Source: Anderseniella sp. (lineage in GTDB: Bacteria; Pseudomonadota; Alphaproteobacteria; Rhizobiales; Aestuariivirgaceae). From it: a stretch of 43,872 nt of DNA. Location: positions 1 through 43,872 of the forward strand of contig DAOUPT010000028.1 of NCBI GenBank assembly GCA_030626025.1, written 5' to 3'. Under the pieces are notes generated by a model. That model was given only the letters and a program-made list of their open reading frames with translations, ran no database searches and was not told the DNA's origin. The position numbers were made by a program, and so were the translations under genes. Position 1 is the stretch's first letter. Each line of letters starts with the position of its first letter. Positions 16,775-26,750 of this stretch are shown one piece after another.

Positions 16775-18154
16775 TTACCGGCGGTGCACTTTCAACCGTA
16801 TACCATTGGCCGAGCGAATGGTCAGACGCCCGACCGGGTCAGGAACATGATCCGCAACCGGCTCAAACCTGTAGCGCCGTACCAGCGAGGCCAGAACAAT
16901 CATTGCTTCCTGCTTGGCAAACCCGGCCCCGGTGCAAATCCGCGGACCCATGCTAAAGGGCAGATAGGCTTGCCGGAGCGACTCCCGACTGGCACCATCA
17001 GCATATCGGTCTGGGTCAAAAACATCCGGGTTGTCCCAGTAATCAGTATGTCGATGGATCAGCCATGGCGAAATCATCATGATATCACCCGGTTTTATCG
17101 GCTTTTCACGCATGTGCTCACACTGTGTCGCCTGACGTGGTAAAAATCCGACCGGTGGGTACAAGCGCAGGGTTTCCTGAAACACATCACGAACAAAGCG
17201 TAGTTTTGTCATGTCTTCATATGCCGGCTCTTTGTCGCCAAAGGCTTTAACTGCCTCGTCATGCATGCGTTCTTGAACATCAGGGCTGTTGGCGATCAGA
17301 TAAAGCGCCCAACTCAACGCGCTGGCCGATGTCTCATGACCGGCCAAAAACAGAAATGCTGTCTGGTCAATCAGTTCTTCCAGAGAAAACCCTTCGCCGG
17401 TTTCCGGGTCTGTTGCGGTAATTAGCGAAGTGAGAATATCATTTTCGGCCAGTTCTTCACCGTTTTGGTGACGCTTGTAGCGGTCTAGAACAAAAGGCTT
17501 GATCAGAGAGCGAATTTCGCGGGCCGCCGCCTTTGCTTTTCGCTGTTTAAAAAAGAAAACATTGGGCCAGTTAAGGGCTTTGATAAACCCGATGGCAAAG
17601 GCTGTATCCTGAAACTGGTTAAAGGCATTAAACAGTTTTTGAGCCTCGCCCTGTTTCAAGGTAACTGAAAAAATGGTCCGAAAAATCACATCGGCAGTGA
17701 TGTGCGTCATCTCCTCATCAATCCCGATCGCAGAGCCATCAGCTTTGGTGTCAAGTCGGATCAACAAATCAGAGGCGGCTGCCGCCATGGCTGGAAAAAC
17801 CCGTTTAAGCTTGGCGTGGGCAAAGGCTGGATCAATTAACCGGCGCTGGCGTTTCCACTCGGGTCCGTTGGCCACAAACAAACCATTACCGATCAACAGC
17901 TTTAAAATACTGTCGAGCATGTCGCTCTTGGGAAATTTGTCAGCTTCGGTAACCAGAATTTTACGCACCAGTTCAAACTGGTTGGGCATAAAAATCTTGC
18001 GCCCCGGCAGGCGTAACTGTCCCATTTTCATCGAATAGCTTTTTTCAATAAAGTTGGACAGATAGCAAATCCGCACCCCGGTCAAAAGCCGCATTATAAA
18101 GCGCCGTTTCTTTGTTCCTGGTTTGGGGGGTATGAATAATTGCGTATCAGACAT
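16775..18154 (-). CDS. Cytochrome P450
   Basis: A 459-residue P450. The I-helix oxygen-activating motif is AGHETS (271-276), the ExxR pair is ETLR (327-330), and the heme loop PFSMGPRICTG places the axial thiolate at Cys407. There is no N-terminal membrane anchor or fused reductase domain, so separate redox partners are needed; none are visible nearby. The sequence resembles bacterial P450s related to CYP4-type fatty acid hydroxylases more than soluble terpene P450s (impression only). The start is 11 bp downstream of the desaturase stop, indicating co-transcription with lipid-directed genes. Confidence 0.93.
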   Translation of the reverse strand: MSDTQLFIPPKPGTKKRRFIMRLLTGVRICYLSNFIEKSYSMKMGQLRLPGRKIFMPNQFELVRKILVTEADKFPKSDMLDSILKLLIGNGLFVANGPEWKRQRRLIDPAFAHAKLKRVFPAMAAAASDLLIRLDTKADGSAIGIDEEMTHITADVIFRTIFSVTLKQGEAQKLFNAFNQFQDTAFAIGFIKALNWPNVFFFKQRKAKAAAREIRSLIKPFVLDRYKRHQNGEELAENDILTSLITATDPETGEGFSLEELIDQTAFLFLAGHETSASALSWALYLIANSPDVQERMHDEAVKAFGDKEPAYEDMTKLRFVRDVFQETLRLYPPVGFLPRQATQCEHMREKPIKPGDIMMISPWLIHRHTDYWDNPDVFDPDRYADGASRESLRQAYLPFSMGPRICTGAGFAKQEAMIVLASLVRRYRFEPVADHVPDPVGRLTIRSANGIRLKVHRR

Positions 18155-18165
18155 AACAAATCGCC

Positions 18166-19038
18166 TTAAATAAACTTGCTCACATCTACAACCCGTCCAC
18201 CCCTAGTTTTGATCGTTGCCTGCAATTCGTCAAAGGCTTTTATTTGCAGGTAAAATGGAATGCGTGGAAACAGGTGGTGAATCAAATGGTAGTTTTGCAT
18301 CTGGTAAATTACATTTAAAAAACGACCCAGACCGCCGTCTGCGCGTAGAATATTGGCATCGCGGAAACGTCCTCGACGGGTATAGGGTCGATGCAGGGTC
18401 CAATGAAGAAAATTTAACACACCAACAGCCAAAACAGCCGGGCCGACCCATAATATCAGCAATGGTCCAATATAGCCTTGCATGGCAATGATTACCGGCA
18501 GAGCAAAAACTGCAAGGGTCCCAAGCATGCCCACAGCATTGTCTTTAAACACTTTGGGTGATGCGGTATAGGCATGCCAGTAACACAATAGGTAATGAGG
18601 TATTGCGGCGGCACATTTTGACATTGCTTCAACATAGCTGCCTGAATGAAGCCAAAAATCAGGATCTTTATCATTGTTGGAAAACCGGTGGTGAGAGATA
18701 TGCACGAAAGTAAAAAGATGAAATGGCAGGAAGAGCAATCCACCGGTGATGAAGCCGAAAAGCTTGTTCAGCCAGGCCAGTTGGCCGTTGGGCAATATCA
18801 TGTTGCCATGTACAGATTCATGCAATGGTGTAAAGCACGAGATTAGCAAATACGTGTTTAGAATAAAAGCCAGCCAAGCAGGTAAGGCGCCTTGCATCAT
18901 CAATGTTGAAAACAACCCGATTCCAATCGGGCACACCACACTCATCAATATCGTCGGCCAGGCAAATACCCGTTGAAACCGGGCGACTTTACGGGTGACG
19001 TCAGCATTGTTTTCAGCTTTTCCTGCAACCACGCTCAT
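18166..19038 (-). CDS. Membrane fatty acid desaturase / hydroxylase
   Basis: A 290-residue inner-membrane di-iron enzyme. The three histidine boxes are HESVH (73-77), HISHH (113-117) and HLIHH (251-255), with further histidines in LHWTLHRP. Four or more hydrophobic segments lie between them, the second box followed by RFSNNDKDPDFW. The histidine spacing is that of acyl-lipid desaturases and related beta-carotene hydroxylases. Its neighbours (P450, PF10118 protein, membrane esterase) suggest a modified fatty acid or lipid product; the position of attack cannot be told. Confidence 0.9.
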   Translation of the reverse strand: MSVVAGKAENNADVTRKVARFQRVFAWPTILMSVVCPIGIGLFSTLMMQGALPAWLAFILNTYLLISCFTPLHESVHGNMILPNGQLAWLNKLFGFITGGLLFLPFHLFTFVHISHHRFSNNDKDPDFWLHSGSYVEAMSKCAAAIPHYLLCYWHAYTASPKVFKDNAVGMLGTLAVFALPVIIAMQGYIGPLLILWVGPAVLAVGVLNFLHWTLHRPYTRRGRFRDANILRADGGLGRFLNVIYQMQNYHLIHHLFPRIPFYLQIKAFDELQATIKTRGGRVVDVSKFI

Positions 19039-19047
19039 AACCGGATT

Positions 19048-19839
19048 CTATTCTTCATACTTGCTAACCCAATCGTCAATCAGCGTCTTGTTGTCATCAT
19101 CCCAAGGGTTAAAACCCGGGCGGTAATAGGCGAGGTATTTGATCAGCAGTTTTGACAGCATCCCAGAATCCGCAAATATAAATTTCAACGATTGTTTCCA
19201 CATTGTCAGATCAAGCAATTTCTTGTCAAATTTCAAAAATGAAAATTGAATAATCAACAGGTTAATAATGAAGTTTAGCGAAACCACAAGCATAACAAAG
19301 GACCGTAGCAGGTAACCACCGCCAGTTGACTGATATAAATCAAAAGTGACCGCCTTGTGCTCAACTTCTTCCACCGAATGCCAGCGCCATAAATCAGCAA
19401 AGCCATTGTCTGCACCATCAAGCCATTTGGCATTTGACAAAACCCCGTCGCCGATCAGAGCTGTGTAATGTTCATAGGATGCAGCCATTGCGGCAAGCCA
19501 TTTGAGAGGCAGATGCTTCAGGGCAAAATTAATTTGCCAGCGGATAAACTTTTCCAATCTGTCAACAGGATATCCCATCTTGCGCAATTCGTTATTATAA
19601 AGCATGTGCTGGGCACTGTGAGCCGCTTCCTGGGCAATAAAGCCGCGGGTTTCTTTGATCAGCAAATCATCTTTTAGCGAGGGTAGTAATTGTCGGGCCA
19701 CCTTGATGAAAAACCGCTCACCTTCCGGCAGCATAATCGAGAGCGAATTGAAAAATACTGTGCGATAGACATCCCCGCCATTCCAGAACCGCCCGGTACC
19801 GGAAAAATCAAAAGTCATGTCGCGGCGCCTGATTTCCAT
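19048..19839 (-). CDS. PF10118 'metal-dependent hydrolase' with di-iron carboxylate pattern
   Basis: A 263-residue mostly helical protein recognised as PF10118, a family labelled predicted metal-dependent hydrolase. Visible candidate metal ligands are Glu41, Glu71-x-x-His74 (QEAAHSAQH), Glu123 (YEHY) and Glu158-x-x-His161 (VEEVEH). This E...ExxH...E...ExxH order, with helix-like spacing, is the hallmark of ferritin-like di-iron oxygenases. A hydrophobic segment follows at about 178-200. The alternative start Met8 is close to the conserved part. It is 9 bp from the desaturase gene and 7 bp from the alpha/beta hydrolase gene. The di-iron interpretation is inference. Confidence 0.75.
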   Translation of the reverse strand: MEIRRRDMTFDFSGTGRFWNGGDVYRTVFFNSLSIMLPEGERFFIKVARQLLPSLKDDLLIKETRGFIAQEAAHSAQHMLYNNELRKMGYPVDRLEKFIRWQINFALKHLPLKWLAAMAASYEHYTALIGDGVLSNAKWLDGADNGFADLWRWHSVEEVEHKAVTFDLYQSTGGGYLLRSFVMLVVSLNFIINLLIIQFSFLKFDKKLLDLTMWKQSLKFIFADSGMLSKLLIKYLAYYRPGFNPWDDDNKTLIDDWVSKYEE

Positions 19840-19846
19840 CTACTGT

Positions 19847-21124
19847 TTACGATCCATTTGTTTTTGTTATGCGCAAGGGCACAGGGCGGTAAAGTTTTTT
19901 GATCCGGAATCTGAAAAAATCTCGGGTACTTTGCCTGTGCCTGAAGCGTTCGGACAAAGTCTGGCTTCCAGCGACTATAGCAAAATAGTTATAATCTCCC
20001 AATACCTCACTGGCACTGAGGTATTGAAAGTGAATATTATACCAGTCATGCTTGATCTTTTTAAAGCGTGCTTTTGAGAACAGTTCGAACATTTTTATTG
20101 ATAAAAGTTTCGGTTTTTTGTTTTGCGGGTCGCTGTGGCTTAAGCCGCTGCCTTCGACCGGATCAAACAGGACAAATGATGCTCCGTCCTGGGCGGCTGA
20201 AAAATCGAGCCAGTCAATATGGCGATGATTTGCAACCCGCTGCAGATCATCGCAAAACCAGTCAGCCTGTTTAACCCAGGCCAGCATCGCTATACTGCCC
20301 CCCAAAGTCAAAAATGATATTTTTGCAGACCGTTTTGTAAACGCAGGGTCGAGTTCAAGAACCCTGGCCAAAACCGACACGGCCAGCTGGCACCCGGTGC
20401 TGTGGCCAATGACGAGTATCTCGTCGCAATCATCTGCATTGGCAGCATCAACAATAATGCACGCAAATTGTCTGGTTTTTTCTTGCAAACCATCAATCTG
20501 GCGCTTGCCCTGCTTGATATTGAAGGCAAAAATCCGGCTCATCCAATAGATCACAAACTTTCGATTCAACGATGGCAGCATAACACCGGCAAAAACGGTT
20601 GCAACGACAGCCGCCAGAAACGCTGCGATGATTGCATTGGTTCCCAGAGCTGCGGCAAGAGACCACCCCAACAGTAATCCGCCAATCAATACCAAAAGCA
20701 CCAGCAACGTAGGATAAAAAGCGGCGACAAAAGTGATCCATGACGTTGTCAATAAGCGCCATAAAATCCCGTTGCTTAGGTAATTGAAAAGATTGCTAAA
20801 TACAACGCCGAGCATCGTCACTGTTCCGCGCTGCCAACTTTTGCGGATAATGTCATCCCAGCGCAGAAAAACATAGTCACTGACGATTTCATTGCCATCT
20901 TCGCGAGCATCAATGGCCCAGACAGCCTGTTCCGGTGAAACATTGCGGCGCTGGCTAACCTTGATCGTCATACCAGACAGCGCAGCTTGTTTTGCTGCCT
21001 CGCGGCAAAACAAACCATGGTACCATCCAGGCCCTTTGGGGTCATAGCCGCTGATGAAAAACACCTTGCGGCGCTTCACGCTACTTTCGGCAGTTATCTG
21101 GCTGGGTGATTTGTTCATGAGCAA
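19847..21124 (-). CDS. Membrane-anchored alpha/beta hydrolase (putative lipase/esterase)
   Basis: A 425-residue protein. The N-terminal strand KVFFISGYDPKGPGWYHGLF is followed by two long hydrophobic helices (about 131-155 and 160-183), then the nucleophile elbow VIGHSTG with Ser242. The fold order is that of an alpha/beta hydrolase interrupted by a membrane hairpin. I do not recognise a named family. It is the first gene of the tightly spaced minus-strand cluster with PF10118, desaturase and P450 genes, which suggests acyl-ester release or transfer. The start ATG is 115 bp from the divergent Rieske gene. Confidence 0.7.
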   Translation of the reverse strand: MLMNKSPSQITAESSVKRRKVFFISGYDPKGPGWYHGLFCREAAKQAALSGMTIKVSQRRNVSPEQAVWAIDAREDGNEIVSDYVFLRWDDIIRKSWQRGTVTMLGVVFSNLFNYLSNGILWRLLTTSWITFVAAFYPTLLVLLVLIGGLLLGWSLAAALGTNAIIAAFLAAVVATVFAGVMLPSLNRKFVIYWMSRIFAFNIKQGKRQIDGLQEKTRQFACIIVDAANADDCDEILVIGHSTGCQLAVSVLARVLELDPAFTKRSAKISFLTLGGSIAMLAWVKQADWFCDDLQRVANHRHIDWLDFSAAQDGASFVLFDPVEGSGLSHSDPQNKKPKLLSIKMFELFSKARFKKIKHDWYNIHFQYLSASEVLGDYNYFAIVAGSQTLSERFRHRQSTRDFFRFRIKKLYRPVPLRITKTNGS

Positions 21125-21239
21125 CTTTTATTATGATGTTGCCGCAAATACAACAAAACACGCCGAATTTGGAAAAATGAACTGGATACACGGACTTACA
21201 CTTACGACCATAAGAGACCGATAGAATAGGACCGTCGCA

Positions 21240-22418
21240 ATGTTTGAAGACGCTTTGGAAAAAGTTTGCCAGCCTGTTGCCACTGCTAACGGTTTGCCAA
21301 ACGCATTTTACACCGATCCAGCACTATTCGAACGGGAAAAAGAGCTGCTATTTGCCAATACCTGGGCCTGTATCGGGTTTGCCAAGGATATCCCGGAAAA
21401 AGGTGATGCCTTGCCGGTAGATTTTGTCGGGCGCCCCGTCCTTGCGGTACGCGGAGCCGATGGCACGGTTAAAGTATTTGATAACGTTTGTCGCCATCGC
21501 GGCATGATATTGGTTGATAAGCCCAAACGGGTGGGAAGCACCATCAGATGTCCCTATCATTCATGGTGCTATGAGCTCGACGGGAAACTGCGCTCAACCC
21601 CCCATGTAGGCGGAGCTGGTGTTAGCTCCCATGAATGCATAAAAAACCAAGAGTTGGGCTTGATGGAAATCCGCTCACACGTGTTTATGGACATGATTTT
21701 CGTCAATCTTTCCGGTGATGCTCCCGAGTTTGAAGCCCATGTCTCAAAGCTGACCGAGCGCTGGGGTGAATTCGTTGACCGCCCACTTTACCACGGCGGT
21801 CCGGAATCATCTTTTACACTTGAGCTTGAAACCAACTGGAAGTTGGCTGTCGAGAACTATTGCGAGAGTTACCATTTGCCATGGGTTCATCCGGGTTTGA
21901 ACTCTTATTCAAAGATTGAAGATCATTATAATATCGTTGAAACTGGTCATTTTTCGGGGCAGGGAACCACTGTTTACAACCCGCAAATCAACGGTGGCAA
22001 AGCCCGTTTTCCAAATTTTTACGGCTTGTCAGACCAATGGAATGAGGGTGCTGAGTACGTCGCATTATTTCCCAATGTCCTGCTTGGTGTTCATCGCGAT
22101 CATTTCTTTTCAATCCTCCTCAAGCCGATTTCGCAGAGCCGGACAGTTGAGCAGGTTGAGATCTATTACACCTCACCCGACATACAGAGAGAAAACTGGA
22201 GCCAATCACGCAACGAGGCTGCCGCTATGTGGCTGGAAGTTTTCAAGGAAGATATTGGCGTAGTCGAGGGTATGCAGCGTGGTCGTGCAGCCCCGACGTT
22301 TGACGGTGGCCGGTTTTCACCCGTGCTGGATGAGGCAACCCATTGTTTTCATCAATGGGCAGCGACCAAATTCAAAAACGCCACCTGCGGTTCAAAGCCG
22401 CATGGTCTGAAAAAATGA
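21240..22418 (+). CDS. Rieske [2Fe-2S] ring-hydroxylating-type oxygenase alpha subunit (quaternary-ammonium class)
   Basis: A 392-residue oxygenase. The Rieske cluster ligands are Cys84-x-His86 (CRHRG) and Cys104-x-x-His107 (CPYHSW). The mononuclear iron site is in NWKLAVENYCESYHLPWVH, with His212 and His217. Where naphthalene dioxygenase has the bridging Asp, this protein has Glu209, as in carnitine oxygenase CntA, glycine betaine and proline betaine demethylases. A demethylase or monooxygenase of a quaternary amine is therefore likelier than an aromatic dioxygenase. No beta subunit or reductase is encoded nearby. The BetI-like region about 20 kb away would fit such chemistry, but a functional link is speculation. 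Confidence 0.88.
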   Translation: MFEDALEKVCQPVATANGLPNAFYTDPALFEREKELLFANTWACIGFAKDIPEKGDALPVDFVGRPVLAVRGADGTVKVFDNVCRHRGMILVDKPKRVGSTIRCPYHSWCYELDGKLRSTPHVGGAGVSSHECIKNQELGLMEIRSHVFMDMIFVNLSGDAPEFEAHVSKLTERWGEFVDRPLYHGGPESSFTLELETNWKLAVENYCESYHLPWVHPGLNSYSKIEDHYNIVETGHFSGQGTTVYNPQINGGKARFPNFYGLSDQWNEGAEYVALFPNVLLGVHRDHFFSILLKPISQSRTVEQVEIYYTSPDIQRENWSQSRNEAAAMWLEVFKEDIGVVEGMQRGRAAPTFDGGRFSPVLDEATHCFHQWAATKFKNATCGSKPHGLKK

Positions 22419-22486
22419 TCCAAATCAATACAGGCTTCTACACAGTTTTGTATTTGGTTCTCAAATGATTTAACAGGACGGAAGCC

Positions 22487-22690
22487 ATGACGAAAATTGC
22501 CTTACTGATTTATATTATCGTAGCGCCCACTCTTGCCGGCATTGCCATGGTTGCAGTTTTGGTAATTGGTGCCGACACCGGCAATCCGGTGATTGCTTCA
22601 GTGCTGGTTGGTGCACTGGTCGCTATCCCAGTTGCATGGTTGATCGCCAAGAAACTCAGTGCAGTTGAAGGCTTGGTCAGCAAATCCTGA
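22487..22690 (+). CDS. Small two-helix membrane protein
   Basis: A 67-residue protein with two hydrophobic helices (about 5-28 and 35-54). It resembles a small alphaproteobacterial protein often mislabelled 'CTP synthetase' in automatic annotation (pattern TLAGIAMVAVL ... ALVAIPVAWLIAKKL). It has no enzymatic domain. A purine-rich site (GGACGGAAG) lies just upstream of the ATG. It sits alone between the Rieske gene and the convergent mutB stop, 6 bp away. Function unknown. Confidence 0.7.
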   Translation: MTKIALLIYIIVAPTLAGIAMVAVLVIGADTGNPVIASVLVGALVAIPVAWLIAKKLSAVEGLVSKS

Positions 22691-22696
22691 TCAGAT

Positions 22697-24844
22697 TTAC
22701 TGCGAATATCCCAATTGCCTGTTAAGGTCTTCCAGCAGATCAAAAGCCGCATCGGGAATGACCGTTCCCGGTGGGAAAATTGCTGAGGCACCAGCTTGTC
22801 TGACTTCCTCAAAATCCTGCGGTGGAATAACCCCGCCTGCCACAATCATAATGTCGGGTCGCCCGATGTCGCTCAAAGCTTTTTTCAGTTCCGGTACAAG
22901 AGTCAAATGACCGGCGGCAAGTGACGATACGCCAACGATGTGGACGTTGTTGTCAACGGCCTCTTGCGCCACTTCCTGCGGTGTCTGAAACAGGGCTCCG
23001 ACATCCACATCAAAACCCAGATCAGCAAAGGCGCTGGCAATAACTTTCTGGCCGCGGTCATGGCCATCCTGCCCCATTTTGGCGACAAGAATGCGCGGCT
23101 TGCGGCCATCATTTTCTTCAAAGGCATCGACCAGAGCCCGGGTCCGGTCAATTTTCTCAATCATCGGCCCGGCCTCTTTGCGGTACACATCGCGCACCAC
23201 ATCAACCTTGGCCACATGCCGGCTCCAGGTTTTTTCAAGCGCCTGGGTGATCTCGCCAACCGTTGCCTTGGCCCGCGCTGCATCAATAGCACTGGCCAGC
23301 AAATTGCCATCACCGGTTTGCCCTACGATGGCAAGAGCATCCAGTTTGGCCTGACACTGTTCGTCGTTACGCTCGGCCCGCAACCGTTTGAGTTTTTCCA
23401 GTTGTTGCGCCCGCACTTTGGCGTTGTCAACTTTAAGGATGTCGATCTGTTCGTCATCATCGCACTGATATTTATTGACCCCGACAACTGTCTGTTGGCC
23501 GGAATCAATACGTGCCTGTGTGCGGGTCGCGGCTTCTTCGATTTTGAGCTTCGGCACACCGGCTGCAATGGCCTTTGCCATGCCACCAAGTTCTTCAATT
23601 TCGCAAATATGACCCCAGGCTTTTTCGGCCAGTTCATTGGTCAGCCGCTCGACATAATAACTCCCGCCCCACGGATCAATCACCGCATTAGTGCCAGCCT
23701 CATGTTGCAGGAATAATTGTGTATTACGGGCAATACGGGCAGAAAAATCGGTCGGCAATGCCAGTGCCTCATCAAGGGCATTGGTATGCAACGATTGGGT
23801 GTGGCCTTGCGTGGCCGCCATCGCCTCAACGCAAGTCCGGGTAACATTGTTGAACACATCTTGTGCGGTAAGTGACCAGCCCGATGTTTGGCAATGGGTG
23901 CGCAAAGATAACGATTTGGCATTTTTCGGTTCGAACTGTTTAACCAGCTTGGCCCATAACATCCGCGCTGCCCGCATCTTGGCAACTTCCATAAAGAAAT
24001 CCATGCCAATCGCCCAAAAGAACGACAGGCGCGGCGCAAAGCGGTCGACATCAAGCCCGGCTTCCTGCCCGGCCCGGATATACTCAACCCCATCGGCCAG
24101 CGTATAGGCCAGCTCCAGGTCAGCCGTTGCCCCGGCTTCTTGCATGTGATAGCCGGATATGGAAATTGAATTGAAACGGGGCATGTTGGCGCTGGTATAT
24201 TTGAAAATATCAGAAATAATCCGCATCGATTTATCCGGTGGATAAATATAGGTATTGCGCACCATAAACTCTTTTAAAATGTCGTTCTGAATAGTACCCG
24301 ACAGCAGTTCAGGTTTCACGCCTTGCTCTTCACCAGCAACAATATACAGCGCCAAAATCGGCAGTACGGCGCCATTCATCGTCATCGACACGCTCATTTT
24401 ATCAAGCGGGATTCCGTCAAATAATGTCCGCATATCATAAATCGAATCAATTGCCACCCCGGCCATGCCGACATCACCGGCAACCCGCGGATGGTCAGAA
24501 TCATAACCGCGATGGGTGGCCAGATCAAAGGCGATGGACAAGCCCTTTTGCCCCGCTGCGAGATTGCGCCGGTAAAAAGCATTGGAGTCTTTAGCTGTCG
24601 AAAACCCGGCATATTGTCGAATGGTCCACGGTTTGGTGGTATACATGGTCGGGTAGGGGCCACGCAGAAACGGTGCATTGCCCGGCCAGGTATGGAGAAA
24701 ATCCAGCCCGGCCAGATCATCAGCCCCATAAGCGCTTTTCAACATGATGCCTTCAGGCGTTGCAATGTCGGCAACATATCCGGGTTTCCCCGAACCTGTT
24801 GGGCGTGAAAACGGCACTTTAGAAAAATCAGGTATCTGGCTCAT
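22697..24844 (-). CDS. mutB: Methylmalonyl-CoA mutase, large (catalytic) subunit
   Basis: A 715-residue adenosylcobalamin enzyme interconverting methylmalonyl-CoA and succinyl-CoA. The catalytic barrel includes [21 protein letters not shown] and the [12 protein letters not shown] and [13 protein letters not shown] segments. The C-terminal B12 domain has DGHDRG, with His595 as lower cobalt ligand, followed by SSLAAGH and AGGVIPP. The frame is open upstream to 24925, but ATG 24844 ([12 protein letters not shown]) is chosen because the extension overlaps mutA and has no family similarity. It is 4 bp downstream of the mutA stop. Confidence 0.96.
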   Translation of the reverse strand: MSQIPDFSKVPFSRPTGSGKPGYVADIATPEGIMLKSAYGADDLAGLDFLHTWPGNAPFLRGPYPTMYTTKPWTIRQYAGFSTAKDSNAFYRRNLAAGQKGLSIAFDLATHRGYDSDHPRVAGDVGMAGVAIDSIYDMRTLFDGIPLDKMSVSMTMNGAVLPILALYIVAGEEQGVKPELLSGTIQNDILKEFMVRNTYIYPPDKSMRIISDIFKYTSANMPRFNSISISGYHMQEAGATADLELAYTLADGVEYIRAGQEAGLDVDRFAPRLSFFWAIGMDFFMEVAKMRAARMLWAKLVKQFEPKNAKSLSLRTHCQTSGWSLTAQDVFNNVTRTCVEAMAATQGHTQSLHTNALDEALALPTDFSARIARNTQLFLQHEAGTNAVIDPWGGSYYVERLTNELAEKAWGHICEIEELGGMAKAIAAGVPKLKIEEAATRTQARIDSGQQTVVGVNKYQCDDDEQIDILKVDNAKVRAQQLEKLKRLRAERNDEQCQAKLDALAIVGQTGDGNLLASAIDAARAKATVGEITQALEKTWSRHVAKVDVVRDVYRKEAGPMIEKIDRTRALVDAFEENDGRKPRILVAKMGQDGHDRGQKVIASAFADLGFDVDVGALFQTPQEVAQEAVDNNVHIVGVSSLAAGHLTLVPELKKALSDIGRPDIMIVAGGVIPPQDFEEVRQAGASAIFPPGTVIPDAAFDLLEDLNRQLGYSQ

Positions 24845-24848
24845 AATC

Positions 24849-26660
24849 TCAATCCGCCAATCTTTTGAGGGTGTTTTGCAACAGCGCCAGCACATCACAC
24901 CCGGCATAAACAAAATCGTCCACACCGGCGTCTTTCAAACTGTCGACAAGGTCTTTCGGGCGCCCGGCGATGTAAACCAACTCAACCCCGTCTGATTTTA
25001 ACTGCGCTGCGATTGCCGCTGCCTGCTCGCCATACACGGCATCGGTTGAGCAGATGCAGGCAATTTTGCTGGTCTTTGTTTCATTCGAAACTCCAATGCC
25101 ACCGGCGGCAAACAAATTACTTATCCATGTTGCCCGTGCAGCAAAATCTGCCTGACCGCCCAATGTTACCAATTGCACCACAGGAGGATTGTTCATCGTT
25201 TCGGCCTGATCCCGCAAGGTCTCAAACGGTTGTGAAATCGAGACCGGTGTGAGCCGGTCACAATTGAGATCACCGACCGAAGTTGCGGGGCTTTCAACCG
25301 GTTTAAAATCCAGCACTTTAACCGGCGTTTCTTCAAGGCTGGCAAATTCACTGACCCCGATGATAGCCTGTTTGCGTTTGCCAACTGCAGCCGCTGTTTT
25401 TGCAGAACTTTCGGCAATAAGCTGCTGCACCTGCCCATTAGCCAAAGCGTTCAACATACCACCGCTTGCTTCGATATCCTGCATAATGCTCCAGGCGTTT
25501 TCGGCAATCTGACCGGTAACCGCTTCCACATATCCTGACCCGGCCGCTGCATCACCAACCATCCCGATGCTGGATTCTTCCTGCAAAACAATCTGGGCAT
25601 TACGGGCCATGCGCCGGGCAAACCCGTCTGGAACGCCAATGGCACTGGTAAATGGCAACACGCTGATACTACCCGCCCCGCCAATCCCGGCCGCAAACGC
25701 TGCCGTGGTGGTGCGCAACATATTCACATAAGGGCCCCGCCTGCTCATCATCGCCAGCGAGGTTTCCACATCAAGGGCAAGGCGAGAGGGCGTAACCCCC
25801 ATTGCTTCCTGCAATTGCTGCCAGATAAGATGGCCAGCCCGCAATTTCGCAATGGTCAAAAACTGGTCCGCATCGGCACTGAGCACCAGACCCAGTTGCG
25901 GCCAGATGCCAGCAAGGTCAACACCGCCAAGCTCCAGCAATCGCAAATGCTGTACCGTGCTGGCCAGGGCAAAGCCAAGCTCTTGCGCCTGCGAGGCACC
26001 ACTCTCGTGATAAAGTCGACCATCACCACAAAATACCACACCGTTGTGACCGCTTTCACGGGCATGGTCGAGAACACCGACCATCTGGCTGACAAGCTCA
26101 TCGACCCCAACGCTCGCCCCGGTAATCGCAAAGCTGGCAACCGGATCAAGAGCCAGTGTCAAATCACAGCGTGAGAGATCAAGGTTTCGGTCCTGATAGA
26201 CCTGCAAAAGATCATGCGCCGCCTGCCATCCGCCCTGTTCAATATCAAGCCGCCCGGCGTCAAGCCGCAGGGAAATCAGATCAAGTTCGACGTCTTTCAT
26301 CAGCCGCTTGATGTCAGCAACCGACTGTACCGGCACACCACAGGAGCCAGCCGTCACACTGCCGGGCAGAACCAGCGAAATGCCCGTAGCGCCATTGAGC
26401 AGATCATCAAGAATTTGCCCATTGGCTGCTGCAATATCAGGAATATCTGTGCGCTGCACAATTTTCCATTGCGCAGCACTTGTGTTCAGTGCCGGAAAAG
26501 CATCATCAGGTGTCTGGTAAATCGGCTGGATAGCTATGCCATCATTTGTCTTGGAAACCAGCCGCTCAATACCACCCGACCTAATCGTTGCCTCAGCCTG
26601 ACTGATCCAGTCAGATTCTGAAATCTCCGGAAAATCGCCGACCAAAGTCAATTTCGTCAT
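24849..26660 (-). CDS. mutA: Methylmalonyl-CoA mutase, small (structural) subunit
   Basis: A 603-residue homologue of the catalytic subunit that pairs with MutB. It keeps the barrel (for example [23 protein letters not shown] and [17 protein letters not shown]) but has no DxHxxG cobalamin motif in its C-terminal domain, as expected for the non-catalytic partner. It is transcribed first, followed at 4 bp by mutB. The 90 bp upstream, shared with the end of the DUF2780/2267-like gene, must hold the promoter if it is not read from that gene; I see no clear motif there. Confidence 0.94.
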   Translation of the reverse strand: MTKLTLVGDFPEISESDWISQAEATIRSGGIERLVSKTNDGIAIQPIYQTPDDAFPALNTSAAQWKIVQRTDIPDIAAANGQILDDLLNGATGISLVLPGSVTAGSCGVPVQSVADIKRLMKDVELDLISLRLDAGRLDIEQGGWQAAHDLLQVYQDRNLDLSRCDLTLALDPVASFAITGASVGVDELVSQMVGVLDHARESGHNGVVFCGDGRLYHESGASQAQELGFALASTVQHLRLLELGGVDLAGIWPQLGLVLSADADQFLTIAKLRAGHLIWQQLQEAMGVTPSRLALDVETSLAMMSRRGPYVNMLRTTTAAFAAGIGGAGSISVLPFTSAIGVPDGFARRMARNAQIVLQEESSIGMVGDAAAGSGYVEAVTGQIAENAWSIMQDIEASGGMLNALANGQVQQLIAESSAKTAAAVGKRKQAIIGVSEFASLEETPVKVLDFKPVESPATSVGDLNCDRLTPVSISQPFETLRDQAETMNNPPVVQLVTLGGQADFAARATWISNLFAAGGIGVSNETKTSKIACICSTDAVYGEQAAAIAAQLKSDGVELVYIAGRPKDLVDSLKDAGVDDFVYAGCDVLALLQNTLKRLAD

Positions 26661-26750
26661 AACAAACCCAACAAGAAATTTTGCACTGCACCATTTTTAG
26701 CGCGAAAAACACCAAAAGCGCAAACACTACCTTGGGATGACGTGCATAAA

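Noticed and set aside
24845-24925. N-terminal extension of MutB to 24925
   Set aside because: It overlaps mutA and encodes a Trp/Cys-rich segment unlike any mutase; ATG 24844 starts the family sequence.
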